Positions 29,945 through 36,846 of a stretch of DNA of 47,676 bases are shown piece after piece. The notes under the pieces were generated by a model. The model saw only the letters and a program-made list of their open reading frames with translations, did no database searches and was not told the DNA's origin. This stretch comes from Bacilli bacterium (GTDB taxonomy: Bacteria; Bacillota_I; Bacilli_A; RF39; UBA660): positions 1 through 47,676 of the forward strand of contig CAAGQJ010000059.1 in the NCBI GenBank assembly GCA_900772095.1. Direction: 5' to 3'. Each line of letters starts with the position of its first letter. Position 1 is the stretch's first letter. The translations under genes were made by a program, and so were the position numbers.

Positions 29945-30294
29945 CCGAACCGTAAACACAATTTTGAAAGGAGGTTGTTTAGCATAAAGAATCTGAACAC
30001 ATGAAAACCTAGAAAAAAGGAGAGCTAAGGAAAATCAAGATTGCATCTTCATTTCAACACCCCGAAAAAATGAAGGTACTATAGTGCTTGTATCAGTGTT
30101 CGCGGAAACTGCGCCGTCTACTGCGCCTACACCGGACCGCACAGCCGCCCCGAGCACCTACTTATATTATATCATGATAATATGTTTAATTTGTGAATAA
30201 TAACTTCATATAAACGCTTGAAAGAATCAATACACACGTTATCCCCAGTATGTGCAAAAAATGCAACAACTGAAAAAGGAAGGAGCTGTCAAGC
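29945..30294. other. Intergenic region upstream of the integrase
   Basis: This 350-bp gap has no convincing gene. It contains a ribosome-site-like AAAGGAGG near 29970 without a useful ORF, a GC-rich patch (30108-30160) in an AT-rich setting, and an AT-rich inverted repeat (ATATTAT...ATAATAT, about 30171-30190). An open frame through the GC-rich patch lacks a start and ribosome site. A regulatory leader or promoter for integrase is likely. Confidence 0.4.
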
Positions 30295-31314
30295 ATGAAA
30301 TTACCTAACGGCTATGGTTCTGTTACAAAACTAACCGGGAACCGGCGGCGGCCGTTTATGGTCCGCATAACAACGGGCTTTACCAATGACGGCCGCCAGC
30401 TTATGAAAATACTAGGCTACTATGCAAAGCGCACAGAAGCACTTACTGCCCTAGCCGAATACAATCAATCGCCCTATGATGTTGAAAGTGTGGGCTTGAC
30501 GTTTTCCCAGGTACACGAGAGATGGGAAGCCGCAACCTACGTTGACGGCAAAGAGCAATCTAACCAATATAAGGCAGCATATAAGCGCTGCGCGCCACTA
30601 TGGGATATACCGTTCAAAGATATTAAGACCGCGCAATTTCAGCAAGTCATAAATGACTGCGACAAAGGCTACGCTACCAAGAAGGCAATCCGAATCGTAT
30701 GTAATCTGATGGCCAAATATGCGCTTGCTAATGATATTATAGTAAAAAATTATGTTGAGCTTACTAGCCTACCGCCCCAGGTTGAGAGCAGAATACATAA
30801 TCCGCTGACCAAAAAGGAGCTTGCTATATTATGGGAGAACAGCCAGGATATAAAAGTGCAAGCCGTGCTTATCCTCTGTTATACCGGCATGCGTCCTACC
30901 GAGCTAGTGAAGGTTGAGAAAGCGGACGTTGATTTTGAAAATAAATTCTTCGTTGGCGGCATGAAAACTGCGGCAGGCCGTGGCAGAAGAATTCCTATTG
31001 CTGATAAAATATTCGACTTCTTCAAGGCTGCCTACGAACGCAGCACCGGCAAATGCATCTTCTCTGATGAGCGGGGAAAGAATATATCCTATGACGCGTA
31101 CCGCAGCAGATATTGGGAACCGGTAATGAATATGTTTAAGATGGACCACTTGCCCGGTGACGGCCGCCACACTTGCGCAAGCCTGCTTGATGATAAAGAC
31201 GTAAATGTAAAAATCAAGAAGCTAATTCTGGGACACGCCAGCTCCGATGTAACGGAAAGGGTTTACACTCATAAGACGTTAGAACAACTGTTAGAGGCTA
31301 TTAATTTAATATAG
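30295..31314 (+). CDS. int: Tyrosine-type integrase
   Basis: A 339-residue phage integrase: N-terminal arm-binding domain (GYGSVTKLTGNRRRPFMVR), a SAM-like core domain (about 60-160) and catalytic domain with R200 (CYTGMRPTEL), K224, R291 (GDGRHTC), H314 (LGHASS) and the nucleophile Y324 (RVYTH). The usual first His of the HxxR box is Gly288, a variation to note. GGAAGGAGCTGTCAAGC precedes the ATG. Arm-type repeats lie directly downstream, indicating that attP is next to int. Confidence 0.93.
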   Translation: MKLPNGYGSVTKLTGNRRRPFMVRITTGFTNDGRQLMKILGYYAKRTEALTALAEYNQSPYDVESVGLTFSQVHERWEAATYVDGKEQSNQYKAAYKRCAPLWDIPFKDIKTAQFQQVINDCDKGYATKKAIRIVCNLMAKYALANDIIVKNYVELTSLPPQVESRIHNPLTKKELAILWENSQDIKVQAVLILCYTGMRPTELVKVEKADVDFENKFFVGGMKTAAGRGRRIPIADKIFDFFKAAYERSTGKCIFSDERGKNISYDAYRSRYWEPVMNMFKMDHLPGDGRHTCASLLDDKDVNVKIKKLILGHASSDVTERVYTHKTLEQLLEAINLI

Positions 31315-31317
31315 TTT

Positions 31318-31576
31318 GTTACATACGTGTTACATACCCGTTACATACCTGTTACATACGTAGCTTATTTTCCGTGAGCCGTGGACACTTTTTGAAAATA
31401 ACGTAAGCGAAGAAAAAGCCCGCAACCTGCATGGTTACGGGCTTTTCTTGCAATTTGTGATTGATTGAGATAGCCTTCTCTATTAACGTTTGGTAAATTT
31501 AATACCCTTATTTTAAGCCATTCTTTACGCTATTTGTTACATACCTGTTACATACTATATGTACTTTATATGTACT
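31318..31576. other. Probable attP with arm-type direct repeats
   Basis: GTTACATAC occurs at 31318, 31329, 31340 and 31351 and again at 31536 and 31547, always in 11-bp phase; a degenerate pair TATATGTACT follows at 31556 and 31567. Two repeat blocks flanking about 175 bp directly after int is the layout of a tyrosine recombinase attachment site. The core crossover lies between the blocks and cannot be named without a host junction. Confidence 0.75.
31414..31446 (+). terminator. Integrase terminator inside the attP interval
   Basis: AAAAGCCCG (31414-31422) and CGGGCTTTT (31438-31446) with inner AACC/GGTT pairing; the T tract is part of the stem plus TTCTTG. Works in both directions. Confidence 0.8.
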
Positions 31577-31598
31577 CATATCGCTTTAAGGCTTACAG

Positions 31599-32051
31599 TT
31601 AGGCTTCCATCTGCGCAAGCCACAAGTCAAACACCTTGCCTTCCGGTGCGTCGGGGTCGCGCATATAGGCTTTTGCTACACGGATATACATATTGATGTC
31701 GCTGCCGTAAATCTCGGAGTAGTCGGAATAGAGCATATTCATGACATAGTACCAATCAGCTTTTTGCGTTATGCCTTGTTGGTCCGCAAGTTGGCTAGTC
31801 TGTTCATACGTCCAATGCTCGCCGCTAGAGCCGTCAACATTCTTCATTCTGGCAACAGCTTGCTTTGCTAAATGCTCGTCAAAATGCGGGCCATACACAG
31901 CGCAGTGCATCTTATACATGGTGTTCCAATAGAGTTTAGGGCAGTGCATCTTCAGCTCATCGAGAGCATCACACACAATGTTCTCTAGCTCCTGCTGCTT
32001 AACCTCGTTGCCCTGGGCCTCGTGCCAATAATGCTTAAATCTTTTGTGCAT
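31599..32051 (-). CDS. Phage protein of DUF7841-like family
   Basis: A 150-residue helical protein. HLAKQAVARMKNVDGSSGEHW, then TYEQTSQLADQQGITQKADWYYVMNMLYSDYSE is a conserved pattern in Firmicutes phage structural regions, where such proteins sit next to decoration or tail genes. Biochemical role unknown. Last gene of the leftward unit before attP. Confidence 0.55.
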   Translation of the reverse strand: MHKRFKHYWHEAQGNEVKQQELENIVCDALDELKMHCPKLYWNTMYKMHCAVYGPHFDEHLAKQAVARMKNVDGSSGEHWTYEQTSQLADQQGITQKADWYYVMNMLYSDYSEIYGSDINMYIRVAKAYMRDPDAPEGKVFDLWLAQMEA

Positions 32052-32066
32052 AGCAGCTCACCGCCT

Positions 32067-32492
32067 TTAAGCCATTTTGGTAACTACCATAGTCGCGCTA
32101 GCAACAGTGCCCGCTACATCAATTTGCGCACTGATTGTAGCGGGAACGCCGCAGCACGGAATATAAATATCAGCCGCAGTAGTTAAACTTACAGCACTAC
32201 CTGCCGCCGTCGCTGCTGCGGCAGGATTCTTACCGGGGATAACAACGCCGCCTTTCAGCAGATTCATTGTAACCAGGCCTGCTGCCGTCGGCTCAACCGT
32301 GGCTTGCAGGTCTACGTGATACAGTCCAGGTTGTTTTAAGGTTACAACCTTGCCGGTGGAATAGTCAATGCTCACACCAGTATTGGTGTTGATAATATCA
32401 AAGCTGATAAGGGCGTCAGCTAAAATTGCCTGATTAGTAGCAGCTACATCAAGGCTAGATTTGTAATGACAGTTATTCGGATTCTTTAACAT
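32067..32492 (-). CDS. C1q/TNF-like jelly-roll protein (possible virion decoration)
   Basis: A 141-residue beta-rich protein starting MLKNPNNCHYKSSLDVAATN. NTNTGVSIDYSTGKVVTLKQ followed by PGLYHVDLQATVEP is the typical start of C1q/BclA-C-like trimeric domains, with Ala-rich segments and ATISAQIDV later. Such domains occur on phage surfaces and may bind host or mucus glycans. Start chosen after GAAGGGAACGAAG. Surface display is inferred. Confidence 0.65.
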   Translation of the reverse strand: MLKNPNNCHYKSSLDVAATNQAILADALISFDIINTNTGVSIDYSTGKVVTLKQPGLYHVDLQATVEPTAAGLVTMNLLKGGVVIPGKNPAAAATAAGSAVSLTTAADIYIPCCGVPATISAQIDVAGTVASATMVVTKMA

Positions 32493-32655
32493 CTTCGTTC
32501 CCTTCTTTCTTTTCCTTAGTGCCAACGACTTGATACTTCGTTTTTACCGTGTGCAGTACGTTCCGTACTACTTGCTGGCCGTCTGCGGTAAAGCCTAGCC
32601 AGCCTATGCCTATACCAATAAGCAAACTAACAAGATTAGATTCGTCTCGTTTCAT
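32473..32655 (-). CDS. 60-aa single-pass membrane protein
   Basis: Starts MKRDESNLVSLLIGIGIGWLGF (one hydrophobic segment) and ends in a charged tail (KEKKEGNEDVKESE); GGAGGTATAGCGAT precedes the ATG. Overlaps the jelly-roll gene by 20 bp. Unknown function in a unit of probable accessory virion genes. Confidence 0.65.
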   Translation of the reverse strand: MKRDESNLVSLLIGIGIGWLGFTADGQQVVRNVLHTVKTKYQVVGTKEKKEGNEDVKESE

Positions 32656-32724
32656 ATCGCTATACCTCCGCATATAAGAAAAGGGGACGGATTGCTCCGT
32701 CCCCACACCGCCGTTAGGACGGAA

Positions 32725-33273
32725 TTACATAGCAGGCTGGCAGCCCTGCAACTGAGCAAGACTTTGCACGCCAAGGCCGTTCAAGATAGCCTGCGGCGGG
32801 CAGCATACACCGACGCCAGTAACCTCCGGCTTCTTCAGCATCTGGCAATTGATATTGCCGATAGCTGCTGCAAGAGCGTTCAGTTTAGCATCCAGGTTAG
32901 CTGCAAGAGTCATGCGCTCAATGGTAGCATCCTTCTGCATGAGTTTCAGATTAGATTCGTTCTGCATAGCCAGTGCGTTAATCTTCAAGTCAAAGATTTT
33001 CTCGCCCTGTTGTGCATCCCACTGTGCCCTCATCTGTGCGCTCAGTGCGTCGCGAGTATTGCGCGATTCGTCGATAATGCGGTAGTTCGTCTCCGCCGCG
33101 CTAACCAAGCCTTGACGTTCCACCTGACAGTTCGTAACTGCGGAGCAGCCATAACCCGGATAGCGGTCGCCGCGGCCGTCACGCACGAACCAGGCAAAAG
33201 CAGCAATGATGATAACGAAGAAAATAACGATACCCCAGCCGCTGAAATTAGAAATAGTCATATTTTCGTTCAT
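32725..33273 (-). CDS. Membrane-anchored coiled-coil protein, 182 aa
   Basis: An N-terminal transmembrane segment (GWGIVIFFVIIIAAFAWFV, residues 12-30), a short loop, then a long helical/coiled-coil region (about 60-150) and a C-terminal cysteine-containing end (GVCCPPQAILNG, LQGCQPAM). Such proteins recur beside C1q-like and DUF7841-like genes in gut phages. May be a virion or infection-stage membrane component. Confidence 0.6.
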   Translation of the reverse strand: MNENMTISNFSGWGIVIFFVIIIAAFAWFVRDGRGDRYPGYGCSAVTNCQVERQGLVSAAETNYRIIDESRNTRDALSAQMRAQWDAQQGEKIFDLKINALAMQNESNLKLMQKDATIERMTLAANLDAKLNALAAAIGNINCQMLKKPEVTGVGVCCPPQAILNGLGVQSLAQLQGCQPAM

Positions 33274-33313
33274 GGTACTTATCTCCTTTCCTTGAACGTT
33301 TTATTACCTCAGC

Positions 33314-33688
33314 TCATTTGAGCTGTTGCAATCCTTTCCGTAGCGCATCCATTTGCGCATCTAAGCTACTAGCCTGCTGCTGTTGTTGCGGCGGCGACGC
33401 ATTAAATGCAGCGCCCGTCGCACCACGCAGGCTGTTAATGTCTTGTCGCATCTTATCAAGGTTGATACCCATAGCCTGAGCCGCTACGCTGGCGATTGGG
33501 TTATTCAAATAGCCTGCGGCCTTATCAAGAATATCAGCGCCGATATTCTTCTCTGCCAGAACGCGCATAGCGTCCTCTCTGCTGCTAACTCCTTGCGCCG
33601 CTACACTAGCTACCTCCCACGCCTTTTCAAGTGCTGTCTGCTTCTCCGGCGGCAGATTCAACCACTTCGCTATTGTTCCTACGTTCAT
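33314..33688 (-). CDS. Helical protein of unknown function, 124 aa
   Basis: Starts MNVGTIAKWLNLPPEKQTAL, with a helical core, a Gln run (PPQQQQQASS) and a C-terminal amphipathic helix. GGAGGCGCTAAAAA precedes the ATG, and the gene overlaps the upstream one by 62 bp in another frame. No family recognised. Confidence 0.6.
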   Translation of the reverse strand: MNVGTIAKWLNLPPEKQTALEKAWEVASVAAQGVSSREDAMRVLAEKNIGADILDKAAGYLNNPIASVAAQAMGINLDKMRQDINSLRGATGAAFNASPPQQQQQASSLDAQMDALRKGLQQLK

Positions 33689-34007
33689 TTTTTAGCGCCT
33701 CCACTTCAGACTTTAATTCCTTCACGACAGCCAACATATTAGCCATCATCTGTGCTTGTTCAGCCTGTAGTTCTGCAGGCGTTTTTTCTTTTTGGATAAC
33801 GCCAACTTCCACAAGCTTGTCATAATATTGCTGACACATTCCTTTCAGCTCGTTGTAAGCTTGCAAACTCACACCAACCTGCACGCGGTTACTATTGCCA
33901 AAGCCAAAGCCGTTAAGCTGGTAGATGTTCTGACCTTCGAGCTGTGCCAAGAATTGTTGTGGCTGCTGCACGTTGATGCTTGTAGTTTTTTGTTCCATGA
34001 TATTCAT
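33627..34007 (-). CDS. First gene of the leftward accessory unit, 126 aa
   Basis: A 126-residue protein with a Gln-rich start (INVQQPQQFLAQLEGQNI), a central SNRVQVGVSLQAYNELKGM and a C-terminal coiled coil (MLAVVKELKSEVEALKNERR). GGAGTGAGC precedes the ATG. It is first behind the promoter with three 11-bp-phased repeats. Unknown; the coiled coil suggests an oligomeric structural role. Confidence 0.6.
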   Translation of the reverse strand: MNIMEQKTTSINVQQPQQFLAQLEGQNIYQLNGFGFGNSNRVQVGVSLQAYNELKGMCQQYYDKLVEVGVIQKEKTPAELQAEQAQMMANMLAVVKELKSEVEALKNERRNNSEVVESAAGEADST

Positions 34008-34030
34008 AGCCGCTCACTCCTTATGATTTT

Positions 34031-34083
34031 ATTATAAGGCAGCGGAGAAAAAATGTTCCCTTGATATTCCCTATGCTTTCCCT
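34031..34083 (-). promoter_or_regulatory. Activator-type promoter with phased direct repeats
   Basis: Leftward -10 TATAAT (34031-34036) has no recognisable -35, but three AGGGAA repeats (plus strand TTCCCT at 34056, 34067 and 34078) lie upstream in exact 11-bp phase, the first overlapping the -35 position. This is typical of an activator-dependent promoter; a LuxR-type HTH gene lies just beyond the adjacent terminator. Confidence 0.65.
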
Positions 34084-34096
34084 ATTTTCGGCAAGT

Positions 34097-34123
34097 AAAA
34101 AGCCGCCCAGAAACAGGGCGGCT
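34097..34123 (-). terminator. Late operon terminator
   Basis: AGCCGCCC (34101-34108) and GGGCGGCT (34116-34123) with a 7-nt loop, followed on the minus strand by TTTTTACTT. Ends the lysis/late operon after the HTH gene. Confidence 0.85.
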
Positions 34124-34125
34124 GA

Positions 34126-34365
34126 TTAGAGGGATTTTAAAACATTTGTAATGCTTTTATAAGCACGGTTTAATTCCTTTTCTATTGTCTTGTCAGATAC
34201 ATTCAGCTCTGCTGCTATCTGGTAATTGGTCAAACCTTTTACAAATTTCAGCTCACAAACTTGCATCTGACGCGGCGTAATTTTTGCTTCGTGGAGAACC
34301 GCACTGAAAGAACGTCGCGTTGAACAGTTCAGCCATTCGCGCGTCTTTCGTAGCATCTCATTCAT
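34126..34365 (-). CDS. LuxR-type HTH regulator
   Basis: A 79-residue protein with a C-terminal LuxR/NarL-type helix-turn-helix: ITPRQMQVCELKFVKGLTNY, then QIAAELNVSDKTIEKELNRAYK. No sensor domain. It is the last gene of the late operon and sits next to a promoter with three phased repeats, so it may activate the leftward accessory unit. GTGATAACAGC precedes the ATG. Confidence 0.75.
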   Translation of the reverse strand: MNEMLRKTREWLNCSTRRSFSAVLHEAKITPRQMQVCELKFVKGLTNYQIAAELNVSDKTIEKELNRAYKSITNVLKSL

Positions 34366-34372
34366 GCTGTTA

Positions 34373-34513
34373 TCACCTACTCAGAAATATGTACCCAAGC
34401 AACGCAACTGTGGTCAATACCCAGCCTGCTGCCATAATATAAATTGTTCTAAGATAGCCGGCCAGCAACATTGTTACTAGACCGGCGGGAACCAGTTCCT
34501 TTTCTTCCATCAT
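34373..34513 (-). CDS. 46-aa two-segment membrane protein
   Basis: Starts MMEEKELVPAGLVTMLLAGY, with two hydrophobic stretches (AGLVTMLLAGYL and MAAGWVLTTVALLGYIF). Lies between the spanin-like pair and the LuxR gene in the lysis region; may be a small holin-like or antiholin-like protein, inferred from size and place. Confidence 0.5.
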   Translation of the reverse strand: MMEEKELVPAGLVTMLLAGYLRTIYIMAAGWVLTTVALLGYIFLSR

Positions 34514-34529
34514 TTCACCATCCGTATTT

Positions 34530-34997
34530 TTATTTCGCAGCTGCATAAACAACTGCGAAGATTACGCAACCAGCATATAAGTTCCGCTGGTGCTTAACCC
34601 TCTTTGCCTTCTGGCGTTCCGATTCCATTTGCAGCTTCAACTTCTCGTATAAGTTCTCGCTGCGCTTCAACGATTCCTTTGCATTCACTAATGAGCGCTT
34701 GGAGTTCGTCAGTGCTTCTTGCGTTAGAGCGAGCTGTTTCTTCGCTTCGCTTAATTGCGTCAGCAGTTCTGTTGACGTGTTTTTCTGCTGTTTCAATTTC
34801 TCGTCTGCTAGATTCAATTTCGCTTCCAGCAGATTTGTTTGATTTTTGAATTGATTCCACTGTGCGATTGACAGCGTTATTTGCTTGGGTGCCGCTTCCG
34901 CCGTGCCAACGCCAGTACACGTCATTACAGATAAGCAAAAGACCAGCAACAATAAGACTAATCTTAACAGCTTTATCAATCTTACGTCTTGTTTCAT
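34530..34997 (-). CDS. Spanin-like protein with signal sequence and C-terminal membrane segment
   Basis: A 155-residue protein: basic start and signal sequence (LLRLVLLLLVFCLSVMTCTG, with AEAAP as a possible signal peptidase I site and Cys27 in a poor lipobox), then a long coiled coil (residues about 50-135) and a C-terminal hydrophobic segment (LYAGCVIFAVVYAAA). This topology resembles unimolecular spanins that bridge both membranes. Its ATG is 7 bp downstream of the start of the other spanin-like gene, in another frame, and the two overlap over about 400 bp. Confidence 0.6.
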   Translation of the reverse strand: MKQDVRLIKLLRLVLLLLVFCLSVMTCTGVGTAEAAPKQITLSIAQWNQFKNQTNLLEAKLNLADEKLKQQKNTSTELLTQLSEAKKQLALTQEALTNSKRSLVNAKESLKRSENLYEKLKLQMESERQKAKRVKHQRNLYAGCVIFAVVYAAAK

Positions 34998-35004
34998 CTT
35001 TCAT
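34594..35004 (-). CDS. i-spanin-like protein overlapping the previous gene
   Basis: A 136-residue protein starting MKDETRRKIDKAVKISLIVA with an N-terminal transmembrane segment (SLIVAGLLLICNDVYW, residues 16-31) and a periplasmic-type coiled coil (about 45-130), as in Rz-type inner membrane spanins. GAGGTAATA precedes the ATG at 35002-35004. All but the first few bases share DNA with the 155-aa gene in the +1 phase. Both frames encode ordered membrane/coiled-coil architecture, so both may be translated. Confidence 0.6.
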   Translation of the reverse strand: MKDETRRKIDKAVKISLIVAGLLLICNDVYWRWHGGSGTQANNAVNRTVESIQKSNKSAGSEIESSRREIETAEKHVNRTADAIKRSEETARSNARSTDELQALISECKGIVEAQRELIREVEAANGIGTPEGKEG

Positions 35005-35061
35005 TATTACCTCATATAAATACCTGTATTTGCAAAACATTATAAATCGCGTCAGACGCAC

Positions 35062-35200
35062 AAACTTCGCCTACAAGCGGCTTTAGCTCGCCGCAGGATA
35101 AATCGTAAGCGGTGCTAATTTCAAAGCAATCATAGGCGAAGTGTTTTTGCGCAATTTGCGCCTTCTTGTAGAAGATTGTTATTATGTGCCTGGTAGTTTG
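35062..35200 (-). other. Short gap with an open frame lacking a start codon
   Basis: Between the 32-aa gene and the spanin pair, one minus-strand frame stays open for about 57 codons (ending DAIYNVLQIQVFI) but contains no ATG, GTG or TTG until near its end. AGAAGG followed by ATT is the only start-like element. It may be decayed coding sequence or use a rare start. Confidence 0.3.
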
Positions 35201-35299
35201 TTATAATCCGAAATAATGGTGCAGCGCGCCAAGAGCAAAGCCTAAAACAAGGCCTACTAAAAATTTCTTGTCAGCAACAAAAGCTTTTAATTCTTCCAT
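35201..35299 (-). CDS. 32-aa membrane peptide in the lysis region
   Basis: MEELKAFVADKKFLVGLVLG, then FALGALHHYFGL: a charged start and a single hydrophobic segment, with GGAGGTGAAATC before the ATG. Directly follows the endolysin gene (12 bp). May tune lysis; function not shown. Confidence 0.55.
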   Translation of the reverse strand: MEELKAFVADKKFLVGLVLGFALGALHHYFGL

Positions 35300-35311
35300 G
35301 ATTTCACCTCC

Positions 35312-35929
35312 TTATCTTCCATTGCCAGCATAGCCATAAGCAGGTATGCCGTATGGTGTTGTCAAATCAATGCCGGCAACATACTCATAAGTAATACGTG
35401 CTCTATTGGCATAACCTGCTCTATACATCTCACCAACATCAGCAGCAATCCAATAGTAATTCTTAAACAGTTTGTAAAGTGCCTCCAGACTACGCAGGTT
35501 GACGCGCTCAAAACGATTCTCTAAAAAACGCTTTACGACGTAGGTACTGGTCGGACACCACATCCCAGCATAAATCAAACAGCGTGTATCATCCAACGTC
35601 GGCACCTGCTGAAGTGCCTCGACATATTGCAGGCAGTCACGGGATAACTGTTCTAATTGTGCCTGCTGCCCTGCTTCACTTCTTAAAAGTTCTTTCAGCA
35701 TAGGCAGTTCACCGCTTGCCTTAATATCAATGTAGGCTCTGCCGACAAATTCTTCGCCGCCGGGAATAGCTCTTAAAAGCTCGTTGGCTCTATTGCCTTC
35801 CCATTGACTCACGCCGATTGACGGATAAGCGTAGGCGGTAGACTTCGCCACGCTGTCATAGCCACCCTCGATACCTGTTGCGATAATGCCTTTGGCGATT
35901 TCTCTCGCAAGGCTTTTGTTCCAGTCCAT
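35312..35929 (-). CDS. Endolysin (lysozyme-like glycosidase family)
   Basis: A 205-residue protein starting MDWNKSLAREIAKGII. GIEGGYDSV (likely catalytic Glu) followed by PSIGVSQWEGNRANELLRAI is the signature start of a common Firmicutes phage lysin family (in others: ALSVGxLQWHGNRA). The rest is helical with Cys residues and no cell-wall-binding repeat. Start at 35927-35929 after AGGTGA; an in-frame GTG at 35947 overlaps the upstream gene. Together with the holins and spanins it forms the lysis module. Confidence 0.7.
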   Translation of the reverse strand: MDWNKSLAREIAKGIIATGIEGGYDSVAKSTAYAYPSIGVSQWEGNRANELLRAIPGGEEFVGRAYIDIKASGELPMLKELLRSEAGQQAQLEQLSRDCLQYVEALQQVPTLDDTRCLIYAGMWCPTSTYVVKRFLENRFERVNLRSLEALYKLFKNYYWIAADVGEMYRAGYANRARITYEYVAGIDLTTPYGIPAYGYAGNGR

Positions 35930-35939
35930 AGCTATCACC

Positions 35940-36206
35940 TCACTCACTTTTTAAGCAGCGATTGGACGCCTTCTTGTACACGTCTTCGTACATTTCTTGT
36001 TTGTCACCGTTGTATGTATACTCAGCATAAATACCGTCACCGCTGACGGTCGTTGATAACAACGCCTTGTAGTTCTGCAACGTCTTGCACGCCCAAACCA
36101 CAAACACATTCTCAAGCGTAATTTGCTCTTTGCTATTATGGTTGTACCATTCAACTAATTTGTTTTTGCATACACTCTCAAAGTGCGCCATACCTGTAAT
36201 AATCAT
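35940..36206 (-). CDS. DUF6275-like protein
   Basis: An 88-residue protein, MIITGMAHFESVCKNKLVEW then TLENVFVVWACKTLQNYKAL and YTYNGDKQEMYEDVYKK, matching a small family widespread in Firmicutes phages, usually near lysis genes. Role unknown. AAAGGAGTGATAATA precedes the ATG. Confidence 0.75.
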   Translation of the reverse strand: MIITGMAHFESVCKNKLVEWYNHNSKEQITLENVFVVWACKTLQNYKALLSTTVSGDGIYAEYTYNGDKQEMYEDVYKKASNRCLKSE

Positions 36207-36265
36207 TATTATCACTCCTTTAATTTCACTTCTTAATTTCACATTTTAGTTGTTTTGTTAAGTTG

Positions 36266-36499
36266 TTACTCTTCGTTCTTCACTTTCATTGCTTTAGTCT
36301 CTACATACTTGTTACCAAGCTGCGCAAGCATGAAAGATACACAAGCCATAGCAAAGGCTTCATAATTGCCCCACGTTTTTACAAAAAACGCAAGGTAAAG
36401 AGAAATTACACAGAACAAGACGAACGCCAGCACAGCGCATAGTCTGCCGATACTAAGCGTATTCTCGTCCTTTTTTAGCATATTTAATAGCTTCTTCAT
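36266..36499 (-). CDS. Holin-like two-TM protein
   Basis: A 77-residue protein with a charged start (MKKLLNMLKKDENTLSIGRL), two hydrophobic segments (LCAVLAFVLFCVISLYLAFF and YEAFAMACVSFMLAQLG) and a charged tail (VETKAMKVKNEE). Size, topology and position upstream of the endolysin fit a class II holin. Confidence 0.65.
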   Translation of the reverse strand: MKKLLNMLKKDENTLSIGRLCAVLAFVLFCVISLYLAFFVKTWGNYEAFAMACVSFMLAQLGNKYVETKAMKVKNEE

Positions 36500-36502
36500 T
36501 TC

Positions 36503-36829
36503 TTATCCTTTCTGATGCGGCTCATAGTTCGGCAAGTCGTTAAGCTGTTCCATTAAGCCGTTAATAACGCCATTTTCTCCGAGAGCTTCATAGCTTCTAA
36601 AGCATGCGTTGATGCTTTCTAAAGCGTAAATGGGAATCCACTTCTTATCGTCGCAGTAATGGTTGTACGCCTGGATAATTCTGTCCCTCAGCAACGCTTG
36701 TAAGCCTGCTTTTAGTGCGTCATTTTCTTTTTTCTTTTGACGGTACATGGTAATTAGCAGCGTTATTACGCCACCGAACACAACGTTAATCACGGAGTTC
36801 AACGCCGCATCTAAAGATTGTTCTATCAT
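36503..36829 (-). CDS. Phage holin-family protein
   Basis: A 108-residue protein: one hydrophobic segment (VINVVFGGVITLLITMY, residues 13-29), then KAGLQALLRDRIIQAYNHYC and WIPIYALESINACFRSYEALG, the pattern of a well-spread Firmicutes phage holin/minor structural family. It lies 3 bp upstream of the two-TM protein. It may cooperate with that protein; which one forms the lethal hole is unclear. Confidence 0.7.
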   Translation of the reverse strand: MIEQSLDAALNSVINVVFGGVITLLITMYRQKKKENDALKAGLQALLRDRIIQAYNHYCDDKKWIPIYALESINACFRSYEALGENGVINGLMEQLNDLPNYEPHQKG

Positions 36830-36846
36830 CTTCTACACCCTTATAA

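Noticed and set aside
30000..30210. Open frame through the GC-rich patch upstream of the integrase
   Set aside because: About 68 codons open, but no ATG, no ribosome site and a Pro/Thr/Ala composition explained by local GC content.
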